Shown one piece after another: positions 30,701 to 41,100 of a stretch of DNA of 64,000 nucleotides. Origin of the DNA: a virus; the IMG/VR virus record IMGVR_UViG_3300009149_000024, positions 1 to 64,000 of that record; one strand, 5' to 3'. The notes under the pieces are model-generated. The model ran no database searches and was not told the origin of the DNA. It worked only from the letters and a program-made list of their open reading frames with translations. The translations under genes and the position numbers were made by a program. Every line of letters starts with the position of its first letter. The stretch's first letter is position 1.

Positions 30701-33700
30701 AGATATTGAGACTTTAGGTAATAATCTTAAAGCTGGGGGAGTGCGTGTTGGTGCATTTGTATTAGGTCTTAATAATATAGGTGGAGGATTAACTGTTAAT
30801 GGAACATTATTTACAGGAGCCAAATCTCCATTTAAATATCATGAAGCATTTCATGGTGTATTTAGAATGTTATTAACTGATGCAGAAATTAAAAAATACT
30901 TAACTATTGCTAGAAAAGAAGTAAGAGCTAAGTTAAGAGCAGAAGGTAAAAGCTTTGAGGCTGAATTGCAAAGATTCAAAAACTCAGCTGATACTTATTC
31001 TGACATGAGCCGTGAAAGATTAGAACAAGAATACTATGAAGAATATTTAGCTGATGAATTTGAGAAATTTAAAACAAATGCAAAGTCAACTCAAACGGAT
31101 TCTGCTGTTAAGTCTTTATTCACTAGAATTATGGAGTGGATTAAATCTGTATTCCAGTCCTTTACTAAGAATCAATTACTTACTTTATATGAAAACATTG
31201 ATGCGGGTAAATTCAAAACAGCATCAATAAGTTCAAATCAATTTGTCAATAGTTTGATGACCGGTATATCATTAGAAGCTAATGCATTAATACCATATGA
31301 TACTGAACAGAATGCCAACAATAAAGTTGGATACTATTTCTTAGATAGTGTTATTGCTGAACCTTTGGTTTCAGGTATAGCTGCTATGTATATACAAGAA
31401 ATTGCAAAAGTAAAAGATCCTAATGTAAAACGTGGAGATATACTTGATAATGTTATAAATGATTTTGCTGCTTTATATGATGAAGATAATGAATCAAATC
31501 AAAATCTTTCAGATGAACAGAAAAAATTCTTACCTCAAATAACTGAAGTATTTTATAATTTTTCTGATGAGTTAAAAAGTGAAGTATTTAAAGTTTTAAA
31601 TATTATAACTAAACAAACTGAAGAAGAAGAATATAACAATGAATACTTTGAAGAACAAGTTGGTCTAAGAAATACAGAACAGTACAACATGGATGCGTCT
31701 ATGATTGGTGGTTTTGGTTCTTTGTCTGAAGGTTTAAGAAGTTACTTGGCTACAACAACAATAGCAGAGACTGATTACTTTGGTAATAAAGAATTAAAAC
31801 CTGGGGTAAAATTAATTGTTCCTATAAATTTTGTATCTGCTTATAATGGGTTATTAAAAGCTGTTAAGAATATTGATGACCCTAAAAAGATGTTACAGAA
31901 CATGTACTTCTTTGGATTAGATAATCCTCAGACTGGTGCCGTTGTAACAAGATTACTACAAGACTTTGGTTTATCTGTAGAAACATTATTAGAGTCAGGA
32001 CCATTACCTACTAAGATTAAAAATGCTGCTTTATTCCAATCTGTTGTAAAAGGTTTTACAACATTTAGAGTAGATTATTTATTTGTACAAAGAGATAATG
32101 CTGGTTCAGTATTAATTTATTCTGCAGCCCAAAGAGATGATATTAATTCACAATTAGAATCATGGTCTCAAGCTTGGGGTCAAGCTGAAAAGAAAATCAA
32201 AGCAGATCCAAAAGTTAAAAAAGAAACTCTTGATACATTAGAAGATTTTGCAAGTTATTTAAAACCTAGTGATGCTCAAATTACTGATTCAAAATTAGCT
32301 GAGTTATCTTCTAAATATTCTCAGGATATTTTTAAACTTACAGGTATTAAATTAAGCAAGCAATTTATTAGCTTTAGTATTGCATCAGCAAGAAATAATC
32401 CCACAACAATGCAGGCTGCATTAATAAATGCTAATTCTGAACAAACACCTATAAGTTATAGTGACATTCTTGAAATAAATAAATTAATTCAACAAGGTAA
32501 TGATATCTTTAGTGAAGGAGCATTGGGAGCTAATTCAAGAATTAGAACTTTAGCAATTCAAAATGCACCATTTGATGAAACAATTGGGGCATCTGTATTT
32601 AAAAATCCTGAAGGTAATTTAGTATATGCACATCAATTACCTACATTCCATTTAAAAAGAATACAAGAGTTAAATGATGTGGCAGAATTAGAACGTCTTA
32701 AAGAATCTGATCCATATTTAGCAGATAACTTCCTTTTAAATAGTGAAGCCTTTTTACAAATGTCTGCAGAAAATAGACAAAAAGTTTTAAGAATAGCTGG
32801 AAGTAGTGTTGGTAAAATAAACAATACAGAAGAAGAACTTAATGATAAAATTTCTGGAGTATCTAATAAAGCATCTTATGGTAACTATACACCACAAGAA
32901 TTTACATTAAGTATACTTAATACATATATAGCTTTACTAAATACTAAAAGTAATAAAGTTGAGTATGTAGAATATTTTGATAATAAACTTAATAAAACTG
33001 TTAAGTCTGCATTAGCCCCGGTATTAATGAGAGTATTAGAAGCATCTAATACAGGAGACTTAATGTATTTACCTGTAATTAAAGCTGTTAAGTTTGAAAA
33101 AGCAGGTGGTGGTAAAGTTGTTTTAACTAATGAAACTGTAAACATTTTTGTTGATAATATCAAGAATGAATACAATAGAATTGTAAGAGAATCAAACTCT
33201 GAGACTAGAACTGAAGATACTCAACTTGGATACAATACTGAAAATGGTAGAGCATTTAAGTTAACAAACACTGGTTTATTTGTTACTCCAGATTTAAAGG
33301 CTTCATTAGAAGCTATTGCTAGCCGTGAAAATGCTCCTTCATTTGAAGAAGCTTTAAAAGAATTAAAGATTAGTGATACTAAATTTAGATCAGCAGTAAA
33401 TCAACAATTAGAAAGTCAGTATGATATATTCTCTAAAAGTTTAAATAATTTACAAATAGAAGATCAATTAAGTAAAAGTATAACAGAAGGATTAGCAGTT
33501 GATAAAAAAGGAGATAAAAATCTTATTGAATCAGCTGAACTACTTAATCTTACTTATGATAAAGAATATAACCTAAAACAAATATTTTTTAATGACTGGG
33601 TTAATACACTCTCTATAAATGAAGTTCTTTTAGGTGATCAGGCTGTAACATTAAAAGATGGAGTTGATGCCGTTAAAAGAGCTAAGATGCAGAATGCGGC

Positions 33701-36700
33701 ATACTATAGTGCTTATAGTTCTATAATGGCTGAAGATATGGGTGTAATGCATACTGTTGATGATATTAGTTTAGTTGCTTTAGAAGAACCAGTAGGAGTT
33801 TCTGCATTAACAGGAAAAAATATTGATAGATCAGATGCTCAAATGTGGATGACTACAAAAGCATTTAGATACATGTGGTTTGGATTTGGTAAACTTAATC
33901 CTGCTCAAGCAAAACTTATTGATAAAATTGAAGCTGGTGAAAAAATAACTTCTGAAGAATTGTTTGGTCAAGATGGTTATGTTGATATGGGTAGTATGCT
34001 TAACTCTAAAAAGTTAGTGTATGGTGATGGTAAAACATTTATTAAAATGTCTGCCTTTGTATTGACACCTGAACTTACATCTAATAAAGTAGTAGATGAG
34101 AATGGTAATGTAACTTGGGTTGCTAAAGAAACTAGATCTGAATTACATGATTTAAGAATGAAGCTTGAAGGCATTGAAGCTTTACCTGGAAAACAAACTT
34201 TAGGTATAGCGGCACCATTAAGTGCATTGAAAATGCTTAAGCAAAAAGTGCAAACATTAAATAGAGTTGGTGAAGATAAAGCATTTGAAGAGGGTGATTA
34301 TACTACATTGTCTGCAAAATATATGGGTCTTCAAGTATTAACACCTTCAAATAAGACAGAAGTTATTGATGCAACTCAAATAAAGAATATTGTTACTTCA
34401 GAACAAAAAGATGATGTTTTTGTAGAAGCTTTGGGAATGACCGTTGGTCAAATTAGAGCTGCATATAATCTTGCTACCTCAGCTAGAGTAGAATTAAAGT
34501 TTAAAAATAAAAGAAACTTAATTTTTAGTTTTGATAAGGGAATGCAAGAGCTTGCAATCTCTAGAGAGAATAATAAATTAACTCCTAACTTAACAGCATT
34601 CTTAAGATATGCCACTGAAGGTCTTAAAGCATCTCAAGCAAGTAGTAACTTGTTAGAGTTCTTTTCAACTCAAGATGGAGAACAAAAATATGATTTAAAT
34701 AATCCTATTACTTTAAATAAATTTGAACAGTTGTTCTTGAGTTATTTAAGTAAAGGAACACTTGCTGAAAAAGCACCCGGTCATGCTGTAGCTTTAGTAT
34801 CTGATTTTGGTACTAAAGTTTATAGAAGAGTATTTAGTGTTGATGAAAATGGTGTTCCTGATAGATCAGAAATCATTAGAGAAAATGTTTGGAATAGTTT
34901 AGCTAACAAACCTGCACTAGGTGAGTATGATACTTTATCTGTTACAGTTAAAGACAACAAAGAGGGTGTAGTTATACTTGACCGTTTAAGATCTGGTGTA
35001 AAAGAATATGATAAAGATGGTAAGTTTACAGGTGAAAGATATACTGAAATGCTTATGCCGGCACACTTTAAATCTGTTATGGATTTAATTGAAAATTCTA
35101 ATGGTAAGTTTCCAGATGTATTATCTAAAATGTTTGGTGTACGTATCCCATCTCAAGATAATCACTCAACAATTAACATTAAACATGTTGACTTCTTACC
35201 AGCATTCTATGGTTCATCTGCAATGTTTGCACAAGAACTTATTGAGATATCAGGAGCGGATTTTGATATTGATAAAGTTTATATGCAAATCAAAGAGTTC
35301 TATGAAGAAGGTGGACAGTTCTATGAGTATGGTAAACAAACTACAGATCAAGGTAAGTACACAGACTATTTAAAGTATGTATCTGAAAAAGTTAAAGTAT
35401 CAGGTACTACTTATGCTGAAGCATTAGAATTATACAAAAATGATAATCAAGGTGCAAGTATAGAAAATTCTGTTACAGATATAGAAGAAGAAATAGCTTC
35501 TGATGCAGGTTTGTCTGAAGATGGTATTAAAGCTTTGCAAATTTTAGGATTACCTATTACAAAAGAACAATATTTAGAATACAAGAAAAAGTTCCGTGAG
35601 CCATATGAAGCTCCAATGAATAATGCAATACTAGATTATAAGTATGCCTTAATGGGTAATACTGGTGTAACAGAAACAACAATTGAAAATGAAACACCAA
35701 TTTCATATACAGCTGCTAGTTTAAAGATCTTAACTGATTTATTAAAGGAATTTGTAGGTGAAGGTGAAGTGCAAGGTTTATTACCCGGCCTAAGTGAACG
35801 CTCAAGAGAAGACAATATTGACATCAATAATATGATTGGTAAGATAAAAGCATTTACTAATAATAAAGGTGCTGCTATTGGAGCCATTGTATTACCAAAC
35901 GTATACTTAAGTTTACTAACTGAGTATGGTATTAAAATAAATTCTAATGGTCCACAAATTAGTATTAATGGTGTTCTTTATAATGACTTTACAACAACTA
36001 GAGAAAAAATATCTAAAACAGAAACCGGACTTAGAAAGCAAGATATTATCTCAGCATTGATTACAATGGCTACAGATAATGCTAAAGAACGTCTTGTTGC
36101 TAAACTTGGTTTAAATAAACATGCTCTTGGTGTAGTAGCTAACTTAACTGCTTTAGGTGTACCTATTAAAACATCTTTATTGTTGATTAATAATCCAATG
36201 ATACAGGATTTATATTCTCAAGCATTAAACAAAAAAGATAAATTAGATCCTGGAGTTTCTGCTTTAGTAGACAAGATGATAATTGAGTTACTAGAAAAAA
36301 CAAAAGCTATTAAAAAAGATGATCTAGAGAAGTCATTATCAGACATGGGTGTAGATTTTGCAACCTATGATGAAGTTAATGATGCTCTTTTAATAGATGC
36401 ATTCAATAATGCAGAAGAGGTTACTGATAAAGAAAAAATTGCAATATTAAATTTATTTTCAGATGCTGTAAAAGTTAAAGACTTTACAAGTAATATGTCA
36501 GCTATTGCAGGTTTAACAAATGGATTAGGTAAAGATATCTCAGCAGTCAATGAAAAAGCTGAACAAATAGATAAGCTGTTTGATGAAAAAGCAATGATGG
36601 ATTTAAAGCCAGTATACAAAAGCAATACTTGGCAATCAAAATATCTTGACATATTTAATCAAATCAGAAATGAGTTATTACCTGTTACATTTTTAACAGC

Positions 36701-38192
36701 AAGTGAAAACTTTCAATCAATTTTGAGTGAAGTATATGAAAATGTAAATTCTAATTCAAATGATTTTAATGAAGAAGTAAGATCTAAAATATCAAAAGAT
36801 TTATTATCATACTTAACTATTAAAGCATATCAAGAAAACAAATTAAAAAATGATCCACAGTCAGCGGCTACTTTAAGTAATGAGTTGATCTATCCTGGAG
36901 GTGATTATTTATCAATCAATGATATTGTTGATAGATTACGTACTACAGAAGCTGGTCAAAATAATTTCTTCTTAGATAACTTTGCAATAAATGTTAAAGC
37001 AAGTGATGCTAAAAATCAAACAGGTTTGAATACAGTTGATGCAAATACTTTTAGAAGTTTGAATGCTGGTCAAAAAGTAGATTTACAAAATTCATTTGCT
37101 AAACTATATGGCTCATTAGAAACTAAGAATGATGCTTTATCTATAATTAACTATATCATGGTTAAAGATGGATTACAATTAGGGTATGCTTCTTTATTAG
37201 AAGCAATCAGCCCTTTTGTAATGGATGCATATCTAAGTCAAATTGAAACAGCAAATGCTGCATTAAGAAGTAATAATGAAGTAAAAGTCAAAGAAACTTT
37301 TGGTCTGAATACAGATGAATTAAAATCTGATTTTGTCAATAATTATTTGTTATCAAATATAAATGGACCTTTGTTATATACATTTAATAAAAACTTCCCA
37401 GCTAAAGGAATTACTATTAAAAAAGAAGACATTACAAATGAAGTTAAAGTTGATTGGAATCAAATTAATGGTGGTACACCTACGCGTTTTATTAGATTAA
37501 AAAGCACAGATGTATTAGGTAACATGTCTTATGAAACATTTATTTCTACATCAGATCCTGAATTAACAACACAAGTTTATAATAGAGTAGAAACAAAAGG
37601 CTCTAATCAACAAAATCCAATTGGGTTTATGTTTGGAGAAAGACCTACGTATAAAGCTGTAAGACAAAGCATTAAACTTAAAAATTCAAAAACAAGTCAA
37701 GATGCATATGCTGATAATGTTCAATTTGAGGTACCTGAAAATTTTGCAATATCATCTGATGAAATGATTCAATTAGGTGCTTTGAATGATGAGAATGCTG
37801 ATATTGAAGCAACTGAATTTGGTGTTAATATTAACGGTAACAACATTGCTAACATTAGTGCAATGGAAGCATTGCTTACAACTGAACCAAAAGAAAAAGC
37901 AGAAAAGGTTGAGTCAGATATTACTGAAATTGGTGAAGCAACAACACTACTTGACTCAATGAGTGATCTTGAAAGAGAGTTGTATGACGAGATGAATGCT
38001 GAAATAGAAAGTGATTATTCAGCAATTGAGAATTTCTGGGATGCTAACATTCAAAAAAACACTCAAGCTAAAGAAAATTTGAGAGTAAATAATAATGTTC
38101 TATCTTTGGAAGATCTTATAGATATGTACAACAATGGTATATACACAAGTCAAGAAGAATTTATTGAACAAATAAAACAATGTAATCTATAA
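24702..38192 (+). CDS. Giant virion RNA polymerase protein with zincin-like domain
   Basis: 4496 residues in one uninterrupted frame. Residues about 228-285 hold long hydrophobic stretches (NSAYTVGIVSSIALEELVMAG) that could insert in a membrane. A zincin signature lies at H2047-E-A-F-H2051, with a downstream E2113-E-Y-L-A-D-E that could supply the third ligand. The RNA polymerase active site is D3520-F-D3522-I-D3524, preceded by VRIPSQDNHS and HVDFLPAFYGSS; this matches the catalytic double-psi barrel of crAss-like virion polymerases, which are related to eukaryotic RNA-silencing polymerases. The polymerase is expected to be packaged, ejected, and to transcribe phage genes early. At twice the length of characterised single-domain relatives, it combines ejection-type, protease-like and polymerase parts and may be processed. 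Confidence 0.85.
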   Translation: MENQVKNNSLEQTILDNQTSESVIPKDNSFESVREMFNTPATEILMGKMDMSQFEQVESLRPMINLTGIRSNANANTIRPTLSTNTFDPVLQQNPPNLQEPGGFHRMMTQSVKDAFQRSEADAVPGRGVASPVFSSMLQTNFKRYYEHPEFQTLGWKPYADNEAYYNANSTIYDDMSRMWGQFGSLVGTGFMSGYRSIGDMIGGGSMVTDLKSANEFEDAMAIGNSSRGGVLGFTNNLLLNSAYTVGIVSSIALEELVMAGLEVVTFGGATPLVAGRTALNAARLAQAVGKATTVGRMYSSGRTMMNTLKGIDTAKDFWTASKMGGKAVASIFAPETIAAINRLHTTEVLAQNLTNMAKASEYAGSFYRDLRGLNLALSESKLEGGMVYNDMVKTGMAIKFAENNGLPVTPEQAAEIGANAHKAAFATTMHNMPAIFLTNKLVLGNSLGGFNKSLGRVFSENSVNIPSRLIKTAGKLNPFKDAGTGFKGLMTTIGNAGVKGNLAKAGTGSLRFFAANLGEGIQEVTQEAISAGTKNYYTTLLKDPLAGGTELYKASVTAGLGEQFSAQGFETFMSGFLMGGVVSGPQKLFFQGVPALYQRVSNPEKYAEYKQQKETYIKSVVDTYNAVWNAQANDPNSIFDQKRFNFLIQKAISEEKTISAILNDKFNFVDETDAAKFQQIHTVLSTGGAYLFKDQLTDYMKMSDQDLAEAFPSSKSEIKNGKIRERLQSMVNQIDKTEDVYEKSKDQYPNPFNPKSFEKGTREWEQETLNNLAWEHARYLYMFTQDGFTRALERSNSIYQNLTSDPLFENMAANDLTVLLDPASIDKEMQMLTEEALLLSGDTKLNADKIKEKTERIERLSAFKNIVMENQNKDGSFDKRKISLLRKEFEKYVKHMAQATGSFVNKEAIDNALKQIVDYTALKGRAKVYDKAIEYLNNPQKFRDLSERSAEAMQEQFKNRKAIFEKQVRDYTDVIERNELANQIAKLGYIPNHVEMKMFLETGDSKYLKTFYNQKGEDITRYDSEGLANIQELLNTYEQTRPDKKVEAEIKEEEEVAEEGRADVDDILVSAGITTQVSVKNSVLLDNAVKKAYDKYSAKETRAGKKPMSLEAWIGGDGGKNLRASFIAVKRIWVENDLLINPNNPLTEQEIESESKLLSWLQSQEGKTNDLVESVVNAVGLTIEDITGQVELLPAQGESIEGNKSATVAEKGNVISLIELNTVDPEGNAFTSYQLVDQYKQPLDEETLTRYGIPTLGIYDEANKAEGIKMQKALNDLIPDSTKFTFAGATLNYGQLIYDKTGLEFIILSDPKQIKKDGKLLIIPSNEISPIIKDTERSTQPITAKEFAELFSVQDLNVKLLPNNVARLSINEPIQPYPYRNKVEGSTNDWTETNEQAIARYNLIMSVLTPEEVNDLELVVSLDPEGGTEGPLLFIPGSKEANPYIQTVRAKYSVGIRIANPAVQSKVDAIVEKMGLTKSTSTNGVFAFMQNNNFIITNSQGTVIDPVNMTMDEYKNIIYLPEGMVKNPETDLKRAQDHFALNNVLSAALPGLVAKYPNGIIPMSELPNGLSFVYKEAVMMYDKSPKSLTDLQFNAADINGNYLIYQSEIVRDEEGKPVKPFQRTKIAISNLEGQARRQLINEVEANLSEQDLAKLISGQDAYNAIVLMPDGKYKVVNLKAKSIDKAILMEKFTAIINKAESTLIENPEKSDSFKTNFNSDYNENLPKEIFVSTKNGYKISLQVSPWGKIELDLFDTVNKKKLGIARLKPTAKTSVDEQLKTLLDDFNALPGAIAVGIKITPENFRESFPRDISANDLIEKTTTEVAPKVASNSKIELSGDSAFIQAARNIPVSTQGTFTPTETFTDAQGNPIPKGPELTTAATPEEVADALDTDNINPEDINVDDIAARRNGVRLNKLEGVKEQLDTLKAKLTEGLVGAAKIKAVKESKEYQDLLAERKKLESEANKIVSVQDAVVDAEDIDVFTEWATASLPEFISIEDIETLGNNLKAGGVRVGAFVLGLNNIGGGLTVNGTLFTGAKSPFKYHEAFHGVFRMLLTDAEIKKYLTIARKEVRAKLRAEGKSFEAELQRFKNSADTYSDMSRERLEQEYYEEYLADEFEKFKTNAKSTQTDSAVKSLFTRIMEWIKSVFQSFTKNQLLTLYENIDAGKFKTASISSNQFVNSLMTGISLEANALIPYDTEQNANNKVGYYFLDSVIAEPLVSGIAAMYIQEIAKVKDPNVKRGDILDNVINDFAALYDEDNESNQNLSDEQKKFLPQITEVFYNFSDELKSEVFKVLNIITKQTEEEEYNNEYFEEQVGLRNTEQYNMDASMIGGFGSLSEGLRSYLATTTIAETDYFGNKELKPGVKLIVPINFVSAYNGLLKAVKNIDDPKKMLQNMYFFGLDNPQTGAVVTRLLQDFGLSVETLLESGPLPTKIKNAALFQSVVKGFTTFRVDYLFVQRDNAGSVLIYSAAQRDDINSQLESWSQAWGQAEKKIKADPKVKKETLDTLEDFASYLKPSDAQITDSKLAELSSKYSQDIFKLTGIKLSKQFISFSIASARNNPTTMQAALINANSEQTPISYSDILEINKLIQQGNDIFSEGALGANSRIRTLAIQNAPFDETIGASVFKNPEGNLVYAHQLPTFHLKRIQELNDVAELERLKESDPYLADNFLLNSEAFLQMSAENRQKVLRIAGSSVGKINNTEEELNDKISGVSNKASYGNYTPQEFTLSILNTYIALLNTKSNKVEYVEYFDNKLNKTVKSALAPVLMRVLEASNTGDLMYLPVIKAVKFEKAGGGKVVLTNETVNIFVDNIKNEYNRIVRESNSETRTEDTQLGYNTENGRAFKLTNTGLFVTPDLKASLEAIASRENAPSFEEALKELKISDTKFRSAVNQQLESQYDIFSKSLNNLQIEDQLSKSITEGLAVDKKGDKNLIESAELLNLTYDKEYNLKQIFFNDWVNTLSINEVLLGDQAVTLKDGVDAVKRAKMQNAAYYSAYSSIMAEDMGVMHTVDDISLVALEEPVGVSALTGKNIDRSDAQMWMTTKAFRYMWFGFGKLNPAQAKLIDKIEAGEKITSEELFGQDGYVDMGSMLNSKKLVYGDGKTFIKMSAFVLTPELTSNKVVDENGNVTWVAKETRSELHDLRMKLEGIEALPGKQTLGIAAPLSALKMLKQKVQTLNRVGEDKAFEEGDYTTLSAKYMGLQVLTPSNKTEVIDATQIKNIVTSEQKDDVFVEALGMTVGQIRAAYNLATSARVELKFKNKRNLIFSFDKGMQELAISRENNKLTPNLTAFLRYATEGLKASQASSNLLEFFSTQDGEQKYDLNNPITLNKFEQLFLSYLSKGTLAEKAPGHAVALVSDFGTKVYRRVFSVDENGVPDRSEIIRENVWNSLANKPALGEYDTLSVTVKDNKEGVVILDRLRSGVKEYDKDGKFTGERYTEMLMPAHFKSVMDLIENSNGKFPDVLSKMFGVRIPSQDNHSTINIKHVDFLPAFYGSSAMFAQELIEISGADFDIDKVYMQIKEFYEEGGQFYEYGKQTTDQGKYTDYLKYVSEKVKVSGTTYAEALELYKNDNQGASIENSVTDIEEEIASDAGLSEDGIKALQILGLPITKEQYLEYKKKFREPYEAPMNNAILDYKYALMGNTGVTETTIENETPISYTAASLKILTDLLKEFVGEGEVQGLLPGLSERSREDNIDINNMIGKIKAFTNNKGAAIGAIVLPNVYLSLLTEYGIKINSNGPQISINGVLYNDFTTTREKISKTETGLRKQDIISALITMATDNAKERLVAKLGLNKHALGVVANLTALGVPIKTSLLLINNPMIQDLYSQALNKKDKLDPGVSALVDKMIIELLEKTKAIKKDDLEKSLSDMGVDFATYDEVNDALLIDAFNNAEEVTDKEKIAILNLFSDAVKVKDFTSNMSAIAGLTNGLGKDISAVNEKAEQIDKLFDEKAMMDLKPVYKSNTWQSKYLDIFNQIRNELLPVTFLTASENFQSILSEVYENVNSNSNDFNEEVRSKISKDLLSYLTIKAYQENKLKNDPQSAATLSNELIYPGGDYLSINDIVDRLRTTEAGQNNFFLDNFAINVKASDAKNQTGLNTVDANTFRSLNAGQKVDLQNSFAKLYGSLETKNDALSIINYIMVKDGLQLGYASLLEAISPFVMDAYLSQIETANAALRSNNEVKVKETFGLNTDELKSDFVNNYLLSNINGPLLYTFNKNFPAKGITIKKEDITNEVKVDWNQINGGTPTRFIRLKSTDVLGNMSYETFISTSDPELTTQVYNRVETKGSNQQNPIGFMFGERPTYKAVRQSIKLKNSKTSQDAYADNVQFEVPENFAISSDEMIQLGALNDENADIEATEFGVNINGNNIANISAMEALLTTEPKEKAEKVESDITEIGEATTLLDSMSDLERELYDEMNAEIESDYSAIENFWDANIQKNTQAKENLRVNNNVLSLEDLIDMYNNGIYTSQEEFIEQIKQCNL

Positions 38193-38198
38193 TAAGCT

Positions 38199-41100
38199 AT
38201 GGCAAGATGTCCTAATAAAAACGCACCGGAATATAAAGCTTTACAAGAAGTTTATAAAAGTGAAATTGCAACAAACAATATCATTAATACTTGGCAGGAT
38301 GCAAATAATACAGATGTATTTCCAACTGTAGTTGAAGCAAAACAGTTTGCTAAAAACAACAAGGTTGCTTTTGCATTAAAGCAAAAAACTTTTGCTGAGA
38401 GTTTATTAAATAACTTAAGGGAGAAAAAACTTATTCATACTGAATTTGGTTTAAATCTTATTAATGCTTCAGATCCAAATGTTTTTTATACAGAAAGGGT
38501 TGCTGATCCGGTAGTTGTTGAAGATAACAAAAGAAAAATAGAGCAATATCTAAAGACTAATAATATCCCTTTAGATGCTGTTTCTATTATAAAGACTAAC
38601 AAAACATATAAGGTTATAGTAGATCAAAATGTTTTTACCCCAAAAGATTTGTTACCATCATCTAGAGCTTGGGATACGCCAAGATCCAGAGCTGTTGTAA
38701 TGCATTTGATGAGAATGTTCCCGGATGTCAAAGTCAAGATGCTTAGTCCTACTGAAGCAGAAGCTATTTATAATACAATACCTAAATGGCAGAAGAGTAA
38801 AGTCAACTTTAAAAATGTAAATTCATTTTACTTTAACAATGTTGCTTACTTAGTAAGAGGAAGAGTTACAGATGAAACTGCAATTGAAGAGATGCTACAT
38901 CCATTTACTGATGCTATCAAAATAGATAACCCTCAGTTATTTAATAGTTTACTTACAGAAGCTAAAGCAAATTTTCCTGAAATGGTACAGTCTATTAATG
39001 AGGCCTACAATGGGAATAGAAACTTCAGCCAGGTAGAAAGAGATCTTGAAATAGTAACTCAAGCATTATCTAGACATTTCAATAATGAATATGAGTCAAC
39101 TCCAACTAAAAAATTCTTAGATAAAATCAAGGAAGCTTTAGACTGGTTTTTAAATGTTATTAATAACTTAAATGAGTACATAACAGGTAAGCCTTTATCT
39201 GTAAAATCTATTAACAACAAAACTACTTTTACTGATATTGCTAAACTTTTAAATACAGAAGGTATAAGTTTCAATCTGGGTAGTAGTTCAAATGGAAAAG
39301 TAAGATATTCATTATCTCCTGCAAAACAAAAGATTGTAAACAAAGCACTAGAAGAAGCTAATCCTATTCAAGCAGAGATAATTAAAAAATTATTTCATGT
39401 TGCTATTAATTCTAAACAAGAGATAGATTCTTTATCTGCAAATTTAAGTGACACAACTTCAGCTAATACAATTGTAGTTCTTAATCAAGAAGATCATACT
39501 TATGTTGATATTACAAACCGTGAAATTTACAAATCAGTAACTACAGCAATTAAAGGTCAACTTGCAAATCAAGAAGATGTAGAACTTAATTTGGCTGTGG
39601 GCAATGATGTAGATGGGTTATTGGATTCCATAATATCTAATGAATCATTTGATGAAGCATTTCTTAAGATGAAATCTATAAATAGAGAAACTGCAGAAAA
39701 AATGTTTGATTTATTACAAGATCAAATTACCCAATTAAAACCATTAAATTCAATTGCTATTTCACAAGTTGTTGTATATGATGAAGCAACAAAGCTTGCA
39801 GGTACAGCAGATTTAGTTATTATAGATGAGTATGGTAGAATAAGAATTGTTGATTTAAAAACAAGTAAAAATTCTATTTATGATATGTCTACTGTAGCTT
39901 CTATTAAAAATAAAATACCCGGTAGAAAATCAGGTACTAGATATGAAGTAGTAGAGTATGAATTAAAAGAAGATGTTCCTGCACTAGATAAAAATGGTAA
40001 ACCTATTTTAAATCCAGATGGTTCACCTAAAGTATTTCTTGGTAGTGACCTTAAAAAAATTCACGGGGTTGATGCATTATCAACTAGAGCTCAACATAAC
40101 TTACAAGTAAATCTTTATAGACGTATGTTTCAAAACATGGGTTATAATGTTTATGAAGGTGATGCTGGTGCTGTTACTTTTCACATACAAGCAGACATAA
40201 CGGGTAAAGGTAAAAATCAAGTATTCAATAATAAGTTTAGATTAGACGGTAGAGTTGAACATCCCATATCACAAAATTTGCTTTATGTTGATATGCTTGT
40301 TCCTTCTATAGAAGTGCTTGATAAAAATATTAACATAGCAGAAAATGCTATATACCGTGGTGATCAAGATTTGGAAGCTATGGAACAACTGGCTGATACA
40401 GTAGAAGCTCAACAATATTCAGAGTACAATACTATTACAACAGCATTAGAAAACTACATTCTTGCTTTAGTAGAGCAAAACAAAGCTTTAGACAAACTTA
40501 AAAACAATGTATTTAGGGATAGAACTAAAGAGCAAACTAGAGATGATATTGCAAGTACATTAGCATACATCAGTAGTAATATTAATACTGGACCAATAGC
40601 TAGATCTCAGACATATACTCAATTACTAAGAAGCTCTTTAAATCAAATGCAAAAATTTAGAGAGTTTGTTGAAGATCCAGCTAATGTAAATAAGCCTGAG
40701 TACATTACATATGTTTTAAACTTCCAAAGATTCTTAAGTACATTTGATGCTTTATATTCAATCAAAGATTCTAAGGAGCTTAATGCTACACAAAGAACCT
40801 TGGTTCTTCAAATGCAACTTGAACATAATAAACTTGTTGGAACTAATAATAGTGAAGGTTTAATCAATGATGCTATTTTAAATTTTGTAAAAGAAACTAT
40901 CAGACTTAGATCAAGTAATGATTGGGGTGGAAAAGGTAGTGCATTTACACAAGAAATGTTGGATGACCTTATGGTTATGGCTCCGGATATTGCAATAGAT
41001 GCATTACAAGCTCAAGATATGGCTACTCAAAAAGATCCTATACTTGCTGTAATGGATAAGATATATAAAAGCCAAAAACAAAAACTTTTAGACAGAATAG

